Of a stretch of DNA of 64,000 bases, positions 8,945 through 19,100 are shown piece by piece (within the stretch, counting starts at the first letter, position 1; every line of letters starts with the position of its first letter). Location: contig PEKW01000006.1 in assembly GCA_002796995.1 (NCBI GenBank), positions 558,627 through 622,626 on the forward strand, given 5' to 3'. The position numbers and the translations under genes are program-made. Under the pieces are notes generated by a model that saw nothing but the letters and a program-made list of their open reading frames with translations, made no database searches and was not told the DNA's origin. This DNA is from Rhizobium sp. (lineage in GTDB: Bacteria > Pseudomonadota > Alphaproteobacteria > Rhizobiales > Rhizobiaceae).

Positions 8945-10552
8945 TCAGTTCGTTGCTTCTACGTGCTCTTCGGCGTCGGCCTTGACACTCGCCTTCGGCG
9001 GCAGGACAGCGGAATCCTCGGCCGGTATCTCGCCGGCGGCCGGCGCGGCACTCGCACCCTCCAGCGGCTGGGACCTCAGCTTCTCCAGCCACGCGGCGCC
9101 GGCGGCTTTCGCCTTGCCTTCCGCCGCAGGTTCAGGGGCATCCTCGTGTTCCGCGGCTGCCGCATCTTCAGCCGGCGCAGCGTCATGCTCGGCCGGGGCA
9201 GCCGCCTCTTCAGGTACAGCCGCTTCGGCCGGTACGGCATCATGGCCGCCAGCGGCGTCTTCCGACGTCGCAGGCGCAGGCGTTTCCTCATCGCTGCCGA
9301 GCACCATGCCCTTCAGCGACGAGAACCAGCCGCCGCTCTCGGCCGCTGCTGCGGCTGGCTCGGCGGCCTTGGCATGGGCATCGGCCTCGGCGGCATGCAG
9401 GGCAACAGCCTCGCCCTGAGCGCCTTCGCCAGCCAGCATTTCGTGGGCGGGAGCTGCGTCGGCGGCATGGCCCGCATCCGCACCATGCGCATCGGCTTCG
9501 ACCGGCGCAGCAGAATGGGCATCTGCGGGAGCTTCGTCATGGGCGCTCGCCGCTGCCTCGGCGGGGACAGCCGAGTGCTCATTGGCGGGAGCTTCCGCAT
9601 GGCCATCGGCCGGGGCGATTGCATGGTCTGCCGGGGCCGCATCGTGGCCATCGGCAGGCGCTGTTGCATTATGGCCGGCATCCGCACCGTGGCCGCCTTC
9701 GGCCGGCGCCTTCTCATCCGAACCGAACACCATGCCAGTGATCGAGTCGAGCCAGCCCTTGCTTTCCGCGGCACCCTGTTCGGGCGCTGCCGCGCCATGT
9801 CCATCGGCCGCGGCTTCTGCACCGTGCCCGGAGGCCGGAGCTTCTGCTCCGTGACCATCCGCGGGCGCTGCCTCGCCATGGCCGTCGGCAGGGGCTGCTT
9901 CGCCATGGCCGGCCGGTGCACCATGTTCGGCAGGTGCCCCGTGTTCGGCTGGCGCACCATGCCCCTCGGGAACGACCACTTCGGGCTTGATGCAATCGGT
10001 CTTGTCGTCGAGCCGGGCGACCAGCGTCTCGATGTCCGCCTCGGGAAGGGCGATCTTCTCGCCGTAGAACAGTCCGTCGGCATTCGCCGGCTTGTCGACA
10101 TAACGCGCGGTGAACTTCTGGCCGTTCGCCTCTTCCGGCACGCGGCTCGGATCGGCAATGTAGACGACGTCGGCGCCGACGGCACGGCCGCGCATGGCCG
10201 AACGATCGGTCGGGCCGCTCTTGTCGAGCACGACCACCTGCACGAGATCGGGCTTCTCGCGCTCGTAGACCGCACCGGCCACGCGAAGCGCGGTCTTGAC
10301 GCGCGTCATACCGTCGCCGGGCTCATCCGTGGTGATGTATTTGCGGACCCAGAAGCGGTCCTTCTTCTTGATCGTGACGGTTTTGACCTCGGTGCATTCG
10401 AGGCCGTTCAGGTCCGCGTAGGACGGGCCGAGGATGGCGTCGGCGCCGATGAACACGGCCGCGGCACCGGTCGCGCCGCACAGGACTAGCACGCCGCCAA
10501 AGGCGAGGACGATCTTGCGAGAGATCCGGATCTTGCTGAAAAGACCCTTCAC
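8945..10552 (-). CDS. Membrane-anchored protein with long His/Ala/Pro-rich repetitive C-terminal tail
   Basis: Probable GTG start at 10552 (VKGLFSKIRISRKIVLAFGGVLVLCGATGAAAVFIGADAIL: one TM), globular ~150 aa, then HGAPAEHGAPAEHGAPAGHGEAAPADGHGEAAPADGHG... low-complexity tail. ORF extends to 10663 if an upstream start is used. Confidence 0.75.
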   Translation of the reverse strand: MKGLFSKIRISRKIVLAFGGVLVLCGATGAAAVFIGADAILGPSYADLNGLECTEVKTVTIKKKDRFWVRKYITTDEPGDGMTRVKTALRVAGAVYEREKPDLVQVVVLDKSGPTDRSAMRGRAVGADVVYIADPSRVPEEANGQKFTARYVDKPANADGLFYGEKIALPEADIETLVARLDDKTDCIKPEVVVPEGHGAPAEHGAPAEHGAPAGHGEAAPADGHGEAAPADGHGAEAPASGHGAEAAADGHGAAAPEQGAAESKGWLDSITGMVFGSDEKAPAEGGHGADAGHNATAPADGHDAAPADHAIAPADGHAEAPANEHSAVPAEAAASAHDEAPADAHSAAPVEADAHGADAGHAADAAPAHEMLAGEGAQGEAVALHAAEADAHAKAAEPAAAAAESGGWFSSLKGMVLGSDEETPAPATSEDAAGGHDAVPAEAAVPEEAAAPAEHDAAPAEDAAAAEHEDAPEPAAEGKAKAAGAAWLEKLRSQPLEGASAAPAAGEIPAEDSAVLPPKASVKADAEEHVEATN

Positions 10553-10700
10553 GCCATGAACTCCGACATCAATCCCGCCCCGCCTCAACACGCAATACTG
10601 ACGTCGATACTTGCCACAACGGTCTTGATGAAGGTTTAATCCAGTCGCGACAATCCTCCGCACGTTGCCCGGCCGGCTGCCAGAACCACCGCTTTTGCGT

Positions 10701-10725
10701 CTTTTTGCGAGCCATTCGCAAAAAG
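10701..10725. promoter_or_regulatory. Perfect inverted repeat upstream of sitA-like gene, putative metalloregulator operator
   Basis: CTTTTTGCGA-gccat-TCGCAAAAAG (10-bp arms), immediately 5' of a TTGACA-like -35 at 10728-10733; a Fur-box-like AATGAGAATTATTCGCAA follows at 10758-10775. Confidence 0.6.
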
Positions 10726-10793
10726 CATTGACAATCCGATTTTGCGCCTTAGCTTTTAATGAGAATTATTCGCAAGAAGCCCCAGGAGTTTTC

Positions 10794-11681
10794 ATGCTGC
10801 CCCGCATCGCCGGCTTTCTCGCTGCCGCCCTTATCCTGCTGCCGCTCCCGCTTGCCGCGGCGGAAAAACCGAAGGTCATCACCACCTTCACCGTCATCGC
10901 CGACATTGCCCGCAACGTCGCGGGCGACATGGCGGAAGTTGACAGCATCACCAAGCCGGGTGCGGAGATCCACAACTACCAGCCGACGCCGCGCGACATC
11001 CTGAAGGCACGCGACGCCGATCTCGTCCTGTGGAACGGCCTCAACCTGGAACGCTGGTTCGAGAAATTCCTTGCCAATCTCGGCTCGGTGCCGGCCGCCG
11101 TCATCAGCGACGGCGTGCAACCGATCAGCATTTCCGGCGGCGGCTATGACGGCAAGCCCAATCCGCATGCCTGGATGTCGCCGGACAATGCGCTGATCTA
11201 TGTCGAGAACATCCGCGAGGCGCTGGCCGAAGTCGATCCCGAGCATGCCGAAGCCTATGCTGCGAACGCCAAGGCCTATTCCGACAAGATCCGTGCCGAG
11301 ATCGAGCCGATGAAGGCGCAGATCGCGGCCCTGCCGGCCGAGAAGCGCTGGCTGGTCACCAGCGAGGGCGCCTTCTCCTATCTCGCCCGCGATCTGGGCC
11401 TCAAGGAACTCTTCCTCTGGCCGGTCAATGCCGATGCGCAGGGCACGCCGCAGCAGGTGCGCGCCGTGATCGACGCCATGCGCGAAAACCGGATCGCCGT
11501 GATCTTTTCCGAGAGCACGATCTCCGACAAGCCGGCCCGGCAGGTGGCCGAGGAAACCGGTGCGGCCTATGGCGGCGTTCTCTATGTCGACTCGCTGAGC
11601 GAGGAAGGCGGCCCGGTCCCGACCTATCTCGACCTGCTGAAGATCACCGTCTCGACCATCGCCGAGGGGCTCGCCCGATGA
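10794..11681 (+). CDS. sitA: Mn/Fe (metal) ABC transporter substrate-binding protein, SitA-type
   Basis: Signal peptide; [21 protein letters not shown]...[33 protein letters not shown]...[18 protein letters not shown]...[19 protein letters not shown]; followed by ATPase and two ABC-3 permeases. Confidence 0.9.
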   Translation: MLPRIAGFLAAALILLPLPLAAAEKPKVITTFTVIADIARNVAGDMAEVDSITKPGAEIHNYQPTPRDILKARDADLVLWNGLNLERWFEKFLANLGSVPAAVISDGVQPISISGGGYDGKPNPHAWMSPDNALIYVENIREALAEVDPEHAEAYAANAKAYSDKIRAEIEPMKAQIAALPAEKRWLVTSEGAFSYLARDLGLKELFLWPVNADAQGTPQQVRAVIDAMRENRIAVIFSESTISDKPARQVAEETGAAYGGVLYVDSLSEEGGPVPTYLDLLKITVSTIAEGLAR

Positions 11682-12565
11682 TCATGGGACCCAGCACCAG
11701 AACACGGCCCGAGGGCCTGACCGCCAAGAACGTGACGGTCACTTACCGCAACGGCCTGACCGCGCTCAAGGCCGCGAGCTTCTCGATCCCGAAGGGCACG
11801 ATCACCGCGCTCGTCGGCGTCAACGGCGCCGGCAAGTCGACCCTGTTCAAGGCCATCATGGGCTTCGTGCCGCTCGCTGCCGGTGAGATCAGCGTGCTCG
11901 GCATGAGCGTGCGCCAGGCGCTGCGCCAGAACCTCATCGCCTACGTGCCCCAGGCCGAGGAAGTCGACTGGGACTTTCCGGTCCTGGTCGAGGACGTGGT
12001 GATGATGGGCCGCTACGGCCACATGAACTTCTTCCGCATTCCGTCGCGCAACGACCACAAGATGGTCGCCGACGCTTTGGCGCGGGTCGGCATGAGCGAT
12101 TTCCGCAAGCGCCAGATCGGCGAACTGTCCGGCGGCCAGCGCAAGCGCGTCTTCCTCGCCCGCGCGCTCGCCCAGGAAGGACAGGTGATCCTGCTGGACG
12201 AACCCTTCACCGGCGTCGACGTCAACACAGAGGAACAAATCGTCGCGCTGATGCGGGACCTGCGCGCCGAAGGCCGCGTCATGCTGGTCTCGACCCACAA
12301 TCTCGGCAGCGTGCCGGAATTCTGCGACCGCACCATCTTCGTCAAGGGCACGGTGATCGCGTCGGGCCCGACCGAGGAAACCTTCACCGAGGAGAACCTG
12401 AAGACAGCCTTCGGTGGGGCCTTGCGCCACTTCGTTCTCGGCGGCGCCGACCTGCATGACGACGCCGATGCGCGCCAGCTCAAGGTCATCACCGATGACG
12501 AACGTCCTTTCGTCATCTACGGCAAGCCGCAGACGGGAAAAGCCGATGACAAGCCTTCTGCTTGA
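11678..12565 (+). CDS. sitB: Metal ABC transporter ATP-binding protein, SitB-type
   Basis: Walker [25 protein letters not shown], Walker [13 protein letters not shown]; overlaps sitA stop. Confidence 0.92.
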   Translation: MIMGPSTRTRPEGLTAKNVTVTYRNGLTALKAASFSIPKGTITALVGVNGAGKSTLFKAIMGFVPLAAGEISVLGMSVRQALRQNLIAYVPQAEEVDWDFPVLVEDVVMMGRYGHMNFFRIPSRNDHKMVADALARVGMSDFRKRQIGELSGGQRKRVFLARALAQEGQVILLDEPFTGVDVNTEEQIVALMRDLRAEGRVMLVSTHNLGSVPEFCDRTIFVKGTVIASGPTEETFTEENLKTAFGGALRHFVLGGADLHDDADARQLKVITDDERPFVIYGKPQTGKADDKPSA

Positions 12566-13406
12566 GCCCTTCACCTACGACTACATGCGCAACGCCATCC
12601 TGGTGAGTGCACTCGTTGGCGGGGTCTGCGGTTTCCTCTCCGCCTATCTGATGCTGAAGGGCTGGTCGCTGATCGGCGACGCCCTCTCGCACGCCATCGT
12701 CCCGGGCGTCGCCGGCGCCTACATGCTCGGCCTGCCCTTTGCCTTCGGCGCCTTCATCTCCGGCGGGCTCGCCGCCGCCGCCATGCTCTTCCTCAACCAG
12801 CGCACGCGGCTCAAGGAAGACGCGATCATCGGCCTGATCTTCACCTCCTTCTTCGGCCTTGGCCTGTTCATGGTGTCGCTCTCGCCGGTCTCGGTGAACA
12901 TCCAGACCATCGTGCTCGGCAACATCCTTGCCATCACCCCGGCCGACACGCTGCAGCTCGTGCTGATCGGCGGCGTCAGCCTCGTGGTGCTGACCGCCAA
13001 GTGGAAGGACTTCATGGTCGCCTTCTTCGACGAGAACCATGCCCGCTCGATCGGCCTGCGCCCCGACCTCCTGAAGATCGTCTTCTTCACCCTGCTCGCC
13101 GGCTCGACGGTCGCTGCCCTCCAGACCGTCGGCGCCTTCCTCGTCGTCGCCATGGTGGTGACGCCGGGCGCCACCGCCTATCTGCTCACCGACCGCTTCC
13201 AGCGGCTGATCGTGCTCGCCTTCCTGATCGGCGCCGGAACGAGCTTCACCGGCGCCTATGCGAGCTATTTCCTCGACGGGGCCACCGGCGGCGTCATCGT
13301 CGTGCTGCAGACCGCACTCTTCCTGCTGGCCTTCGTATTCGCCCCGAAGCACGGCCTCATCGCCGCGCGCCGGCGCGCGGCTGAGGCCCTGGAGCCGACG
13401 CCATGA
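12546..13406 (+). CDS. sitC: Metal ABC transporter permease (ABC-3 family), SitC-type
   Basis: [39 protein letters not shown]... ABC-3 permease signature; ATG at 12546. Confidence 0.9.
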   Translation: MTSLLLEPFTYDYMRNAILVSALVGGVCGFLSAYLMLKGWSLIGDALSHAIVPGVAGAYMLGLPFAFGAFISGGLAAAAMLFLNQRTRLKEDAIIGLIFTSFFGLGLFMVSLSPVSVNIQTIVLGNILAITPADTLQLVLIGGVSLVVLTAKWKDFMVAFFDENHARSIGLRPDLLKIVFFTLLAGSTVAALQTVGAFLVVAMVVTPGATAYLLTDRFQRLIVLAFLIGAGTSFTGAYASYFLDGATGGVIVVLQTALFLLAFVFAPKHGLIAARRRAAEALEPTP

Positions 13407-14266
13407 ACAACGAGACCTTCGAACTCCTGCTTCTGCCGTTCCAGCTGCCCTTCATGCTCTCGGCCTTCGCCGTGACCCTGATGATCGCCGTGCCGATGGC
13501 ACTGCTCTCCTGCTTCCTGGTGCTGAAGGGTTGGTCGCTGATGGGCGATGCGGTGTCCCATGCCGTGCTACCCGGCGTCGTCATCGCCTACATGGTCGGC
13601 CTGCCGCTCGCAATCGGCGCCTTCGTCGCCGGCATGATCTGCGCGCTCGCCACCGGTTATGTGAAGGAGAACAGCCGGATCAAGGAAGACACGGTGCTCG
13701 GCATCGTGTTCTCCGGCATGTTCGGTCTCGGCATCGTGCTTTTCGTCAAGGTCGAATCCGACGTCCATCTCGACCATATCCTGTTCGGCGACATGCTCGG
13801 CATCCTGCCCTCGGACCTGATCGAGACCGGCCTGATCGCCCTTGCCGCGACCGCATTCCTGGTGATCCTGCGCAAGGACCTTCTGGCTCATGCCTTCGAT
13901 CCGCAGCACGCCCGCGCCATCGGCCTGCCGGTCCGGCTCCTGCACTATGGCCTGCTGGCCGTGCTGTCGCTGACCGTGGTCGGCGCGCTGAAGGCCGTCG
14001 GCATCATCCTCTCGGTTGCCATGCTGGTCGCCCCCGGCGCCATCGCCTTCCTCATCACCCGACGGTTCCAGACCATGCTGGTCGCCGCCGTCGTCGTTGC
14101 CGTCACCGCAACCGTGCTCGGCATCTATCTGAGCTTCCTGATCGACAGCGCACCGGCGCCGACCATCGTCCTGCTGATGACCGGCATGTTCATCCTCGCC
14201 TTCCTGCGCACTGTGTGGAAGGCCCGCGACATGCGCAGGCAGCCGGTGCCGGAGACTGACGGTTAG
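13403..14266 (+). CDS. sitD: Metal ABC transporter permease (ABC-3 family), SitD-type
   Basis: FLVLKGWSLMGDAVSHAVLPGVVIAYMVGLPLAIGAFVAGM; paralogue of the preceding gene, ATGA overlap. Confidence 0.9.
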   Translation: MNNETFELLLLPFQLPFMLSAFAVTLMIAVPMALLSCFLVLKGWSLMGDAVSHAVLPGVVIAYMVGLPLAIGAFVAGMICALATGYVKENSRIKEDTVLGIVFSGMFGLGIVLFVKVESDVHLDHILFGDMLGILPSDLIETGLIALAATAFLVILRKDLLAHAFDPQHARAIGLPVRLLHYGLLAVLSLTVVGALKAVGIILSVAMLVAPGAIAFLITRRFQTMLVAAVVVAVTATVLGIYLSFLIDSAPAPTIVLLMTGMFILAFLRTVWKARDMRRQPVPETDG

Positions 14267-14350
14267 GCTTGCCGGATTTGCCTTGAGTCAAGTCGCTTCC
14301 TTCCGCAGTCGTCTAGGGTTAGCGTCACGCCTGAGCAAGGAGCGAGCCCG

Positions 14351-16117
14351 ATGACATCCATGACGCTGCTGACCAGACCGAACCGCCACCTGTTCTTCAC
14401 CGGCAAGGGTGGCGTCGGCAAAACCTCGATCAGTTGCGCCACTGCAATCGCGCTGGCCGACAAGGGACTGAAGGTCCTGCTGGTCAGCACCGACCCGGCC
14501 TCCAATCTCGACGAAATGCTCGGCGTAGCGCTCGGCAGCGATCCGACGCCGGTGCCGGGCGTGTCCGGCCTGTCGGCGATGAACATCGACCCGGAAACGG
14601 CGGCAGAAGACTACCGCGGCCGCGTGCTCGACCAGATGGGGCCGGCCGCCACCGACAAGGACAAGGCGACCGTGCGCGAACAGCTGTCCGGCGCCTGCAC
14701 CACCGAGATCGCCGCCTTCGACGAGTTCGTCGGCCTGCTCGCCGACGACAATCCGCAATTCGACCACATCATCTTCGACACCGCGCCGACCGGCCATACG
14801 CTGAGACTGCTCAGCCTGCCCAAGGCCTGGACCGGCTTCCTCGAGGCCAACGAGCGCGGCGCCTCATGCCTTGGACCGCATTCCGGCCTGAAAATGCAGG
14901 AGGACCGTTTCCGCGAGGCACTCGACTGCCTGGGAGATCCGGCCCGGACCACCATCGTGCTGGTAACCCGTGCCGACCGCGGCGCCATCCGCGAGGCCGC
15001 GCGCACCGCCGGAGAGCTCGCCGAACTCGGCCTCTCCAACCAGATGCTCGCCGTCAACGGCCGCTTCACGCCCTCCGATCCGAACGACACCGTTGCGACC
15101 GCCTTCGCCGCCGAACAGACGGCAGCGCTGGCCGAACTGCCCGCCTCCCTCGCATCCCTGCCGCGCGACGAGGTGCCGCTGAAATCCTTCGACATGGTCG
15201 GCCTCGAAGCCCTGCGCGCCCTCTTCGCGCCACAGGACGATCTGACCGGTTCCACCGCCGGCGACCTCCCCGCCGTCACCGACCTGCCGAGTCTCTCGAC
15301 GCTGGTCGACGACATCGCAGCGGGCGGCAAGGGTCTCGTCATGGTCATGGGCAAGGGTGGTGTCGGCAAGACGACGGTGGCGGCCGCCGTGGCGGTCGGG
15401 CTGGCCGCCCGCGGCCATTCCGTCCACCTGACGACCACCGACCCGGCGGCCCACCTTTCCTTCGTCGTCGGCTCGGACGCCATGCCGGGCCTGACCGTCG
15501 ACCGCATCGATCCGGAAGCAGAGACCGCGCGTTACATCGACAAGATCATGACCACCAAGGGCCGCGACCTCGACGAGGACGGCAAGGCCCTGCTGCGCGA
15601 GGATCTGGCCTCCCCCTGCACCGAGGAAGTCGCCGTTTTCCACGCCTTCTCCCGCGTCGTCGGTGAGGCGCGGAGCAGCTTCGTGGTCATCGACACGGCG
15701 CCGACCGGCCATACCCTGCTGCTGCTCGACGCGACCGGCGCCTATCACCGCCAGATGACGCGGCATCTCGACGAAAACGCCCCCGGCCGCATGGTCACGC
15801 CCCTGATGCGCCTGCAGGACCCGGCCTATACGCGCGTCCTGCTCGTCACCCTGCCGGAAACCACGCCGGTCTCCGAGGCCGGCGCGCTGCAGGAAGACCT
15901 CCGCCGCGCCAAAATCGAGCCCTATGGCTGGGTGGTCAACAAGTCGATGGCGATCACCGGCACGCGCGACCCGCTGCTGCGCGCCCGGATCAAGGGCGAG
16001 GCCGCCCAGATCGAGCGGGTGAAGCGCGATTTCGCCAGCCGCGTCTACGGCCTGGATTTCCGCTCGGTCGCACCGGTCGGGCTGACCGAACTGCGCAAGA
16101 TCGCCGATCCGGCATGA
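14351..16117 (+). CDS. ArsA-family (arsenical pump-driving-like) ATPase, two fused domains
   Basis: Two P-loops (FTGKGGVGKTSISCA and VMGKGGVGKTTVAAA), two DTAPTGHTL(R/L)LL motifs; 588 aa. Confidence 0.88.
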   Translation: MTSMTLLTRPNRHLFFTGKGGVGKTSISCATAIALADKGLKVLLVSTDPASNLDEMLGVALGSDPTPVPGVSGLSAMNIDPETAAEDYRGRVLDQMGPAATDKDKATVREQLSGACTTEIAAFDEFVGLLADDNPQFDHIIFDTAPTGHTLRLLSLPKAWTGFLEANERGASCLGPHSGLKMQEDRFREALDCLGDPARTTIVLVTRADRGAIREAARTAGELAELGLSNQMLAVNGRFTPSDPNDTVATAFAAEQTAALAELPASLASLPRDEVPLKSFDMVGLEALRALFAPQDDLTGSTAGDLPAVTDLPSLSTLVDDIAAGGKGLVMVMGKGGVGKTTVAAAVAVGLAARGHSVHLTTTDPAAHLSFVVGSDAMPGLTVDRIDPEAETARYIDKIMTTKGRDLDEDGKALLREDLASPCTEEVAVFHAFSRVVGEARSSFVVIDTAPTGHTLLLLDATGAYHRQMTRHLDENAPGRMVTPLMRLQDPAYTRVLLVTLPETTPVSEAGALQEDLRRAKIEPYGWVVNKSMAITGTRDPLLRARIKGEAAQIERVKRDFASRVYGLDFRSVAPVGLTELRKIADPA

Positions 16118-16189
16118 CGTGCCAGGCGGCTACAGCTTAAGAATCGCCAGCAAGGCCGCTGCGGCGGCCCTTGCCAGGCATATTGCAGA

Positions 16190-19100
16190 TCAGAAGCGAA
16201 CGTCCAGGCGCCCCTTGACCTGCTGTTCCCACTCGCCTTCGCCGGCCTGGCCCGCATAGCTGAGGCCAAGCAGCGCATTCTCGCTGACGGGAACCGAGAA
16301 CCCGGCTTCCATCACCGCGACGTCGCGCGCTGACGGCACGCCGTAGACGGTGAAGCTGTCGCTGCCGGCAAAGGCCAGTCGCGCATCCGGCAGACCGTCG
16401 CCGAAGTCGTGGCGCCAGCCGACCATGCCGTGCAGCACGGCCTTGGTATCGCCAAGTGCGAGCGGCGCCTCACCGCGCAGTCCGAGCGTGCCATAGGTCG
16501 TGTCATAGCTGTCCGCTTCGACGGAAACGGCCGTCACGCCGCCCGTTTCGGTGAAGCCGTCGGTGCGCAGATGAACATAGGCGAGACCGGCAAAGGGCGA
16601 AATCCGGCCGAGGCTGGTGTCGATGTCGTAGCTCGCCTCGCCGAACAATTGCGCCGTGCGGGCGTCGTAATCCGCTTCGTTGCGGTCATCGAGACTGCCG
16701 GCATCAACCGTGCGTTCGGTGGAAATCTCGTGCCAGGTATAGGCCGCGCCGAAGCGGAGATCGAGCGCACCGAAGGAGCGGCCGCCATAGAGGCCGAGCG
16801 AAGCGTTGTCGGACGTGCCCGAGGCACCGCGCGATGCCTCGTCGAAGGACGTTTGGCTGTAGGCACCGGCGAAACCCATCCGCCATTCGTCGGCGAGAAC
16901 GGTGTCCGCACCGCCGGCAAAGCCCCCCGTCGAATGGGCGAGCGATCCGGCATTGCCGTCGCTTTCGGAGCGTGCCCAGGCGCCGAAGGCCGAGGTCCAG
17001 AAACCATGGCCTTGCGAAGAGTCGCCGAGCAACCGGGCGTTGAACGCATCGCGGACATAGTGGCTGTCGTCGACCAGCATGCCCTTGGTCGAGGCGTGGA
17101 TGTCGCCGGACAGGTCGTCGAAGGCGCCCTGCACATCGGCGGCGCCAAGTCCGACGACGGCGTCGTAGAGCGCATCCCCGATCGCCAGCGATTCCAGCGC
17201 GGTGCCGACGGCGACCTGGTTGCGCGTCTCGGCGAGGCTGGAGAAGGCGATGTCATTGCGCAGCAGGGTGAGGAAGACATTGTCGGCATCATAGGTCAGC
17301 CGACCGTCGAGGAAGGCGAAGCTGTCGGTCAGCGTGCCGAAGCTGCCGTTCACGCCGCCCGCCGCGCTGAGGATCGTGTAGACGGTGCCGGACGTGTAGG
17401 TCGAACCGTCGTCCGTGCCGTTCTCCGGTCCGACGGTCACGGTTGCGCCGCTGTCGATGGTGGCCGTCCCGGAGGCATCGATCAGATCGCTGTTGCCGAG
17501 GTCGTCGACCTCGACCGAGTAGAACGAACCGGAGGCGAAGGTGATGTCGCCGACGCTGATCGTGCCGATCGAATTGCCAGGAGCCACCGTGCCGCCGCTC
17601 GCCACCGCGACATTGCCGAGCGTACCGGTGCCGCCGAGCGTTGCGCCGTCGAGCACGTTGGCCACAACCGACAGCGTGTCGGTGTTGACCGATACTAGTC
17701 CGCCCTCGATCGACAGGCCGCCGGTGAAGGCAGAATAGTCGCCGGTGAGTTCGGTGATGCCGGAAAGGAAGGACAGCGTGCCCGTGCCCGTCACATCCGC
17801 CCCGAAGACATAATCGGTTGCCGTATGGTTGAAGACGATCTCGCCGTCGCCGTCGCCGAAGATCACGGTGTCGGTGTCGATGACGCCGGCAGTCGCAGCC
17901 GCGTCGCCGGCTGCCGCACCGATGTTGAGGATACCGCTGGAACCGGCATCGTCGGCGATGACGATACGGTCGGCGCTTAACGTTACACCATTGGCGACGG
18001 TCAGTTCGCCGTCAAGCACGCTGACGACGGCCGAACGCATGTCGGTATTGATCGATACCAGCCCGCCGTCGATCGACAGATCGCCGGTGAAGCCGGAGTA
18101 ATTGCCCGTCAGCTCGGTGGCACCGGACAGGAAGGACAACATGCCGGTACCGGTCACGTCCGCACCGAATACATAGTCGGTCGCCGTGTGGTTGAAGACG
18201 ATCTCACCGTCGCCGTCTCCGAAGATGACGGTGTCTGTGTCGATGACACCCCTGGTCGCCGCAGCATCGCCGGCTGCCGCACCGATGTTGAGAATACCGC
18301 TGGAACCGGCATCGTCTGCTATGACGATGCGATCGGCGCGCACCGTTGCTCCATTGGCGACGGTCAGTTCGCCGTCACCCTCGATGCCGATCGACAAGCG
18401 GTCGTCCAACGCCAAGGTGGAGCCGGGGCCAGAGACGATGACCGTGCCGGACGAGCCGACTTCATTTCCAATATGCAGGCGGTTGCCGTAGACCGCGCCG
18501 GAATTGACGACCGAAAGATGACCGGTCCCATGGCGACCGACATTGAGATCGCCGGAATAGAGCATGGCCGGATCGACGACGGCCGCCCACATCGACCTCG
18601 AACCGGTCACGGTCATGGTGCCCACCGAGCCGGCGAGGTCGCCGAGAATGCCCTGCGCGCTGCCGACGTAGCCACCATTGGCGATGGTAACCGTTCCTTC
18701 CGCGCCACTATTGTGACCGACGAAGAAGGCCCCGCTCAATGTCCAGCCTGACCCTGAGCCCGTTACCAGAAGCTCACTGTCGGAACCGGCCTCGGTGCCC
18801 ACATAACCGTCGGTGCTCGAGACGTCTGCGTTACTGGCAATAGTCAAGAAACCGTCGCCCAGATTGCCGACATAGAGCGTGCCCGTATTGCGCCAACGGC
18901 TGCCGGCGCCGGTCACAGTGGCTGTGCCGGTCGAGGCCGCGTTCCAGCCGAGGATCGCGCCATCCGAACGGACAAATGCGCCGTTGCGGATCGTCAGCGA
19001 CCCGGTGCCGTTGTAGCCGATGCCGATGCGGTCGGCGATGGAAAGGATCGCGTTGTCGACGACGATTGCACCGCTGCCGGCGGCGGTGTAACCCAGATAG

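Noticed and set aside
9313-10275. 320-aa Arg/Pro-rich ORF and other alternate frames inside the His-rich gene
   Set aside because: Low-complexity out-of-frame translations of the repeat tail; only the 8945-10552 frame gives a TM anchor and a coherent domain.
14611-15507. 298-aa minus-strand ORF in the arsA-like gene
   Set aside because: Ser/Arg/Ala-rich shadow frame; ArsA P-loops are on the plus strand.
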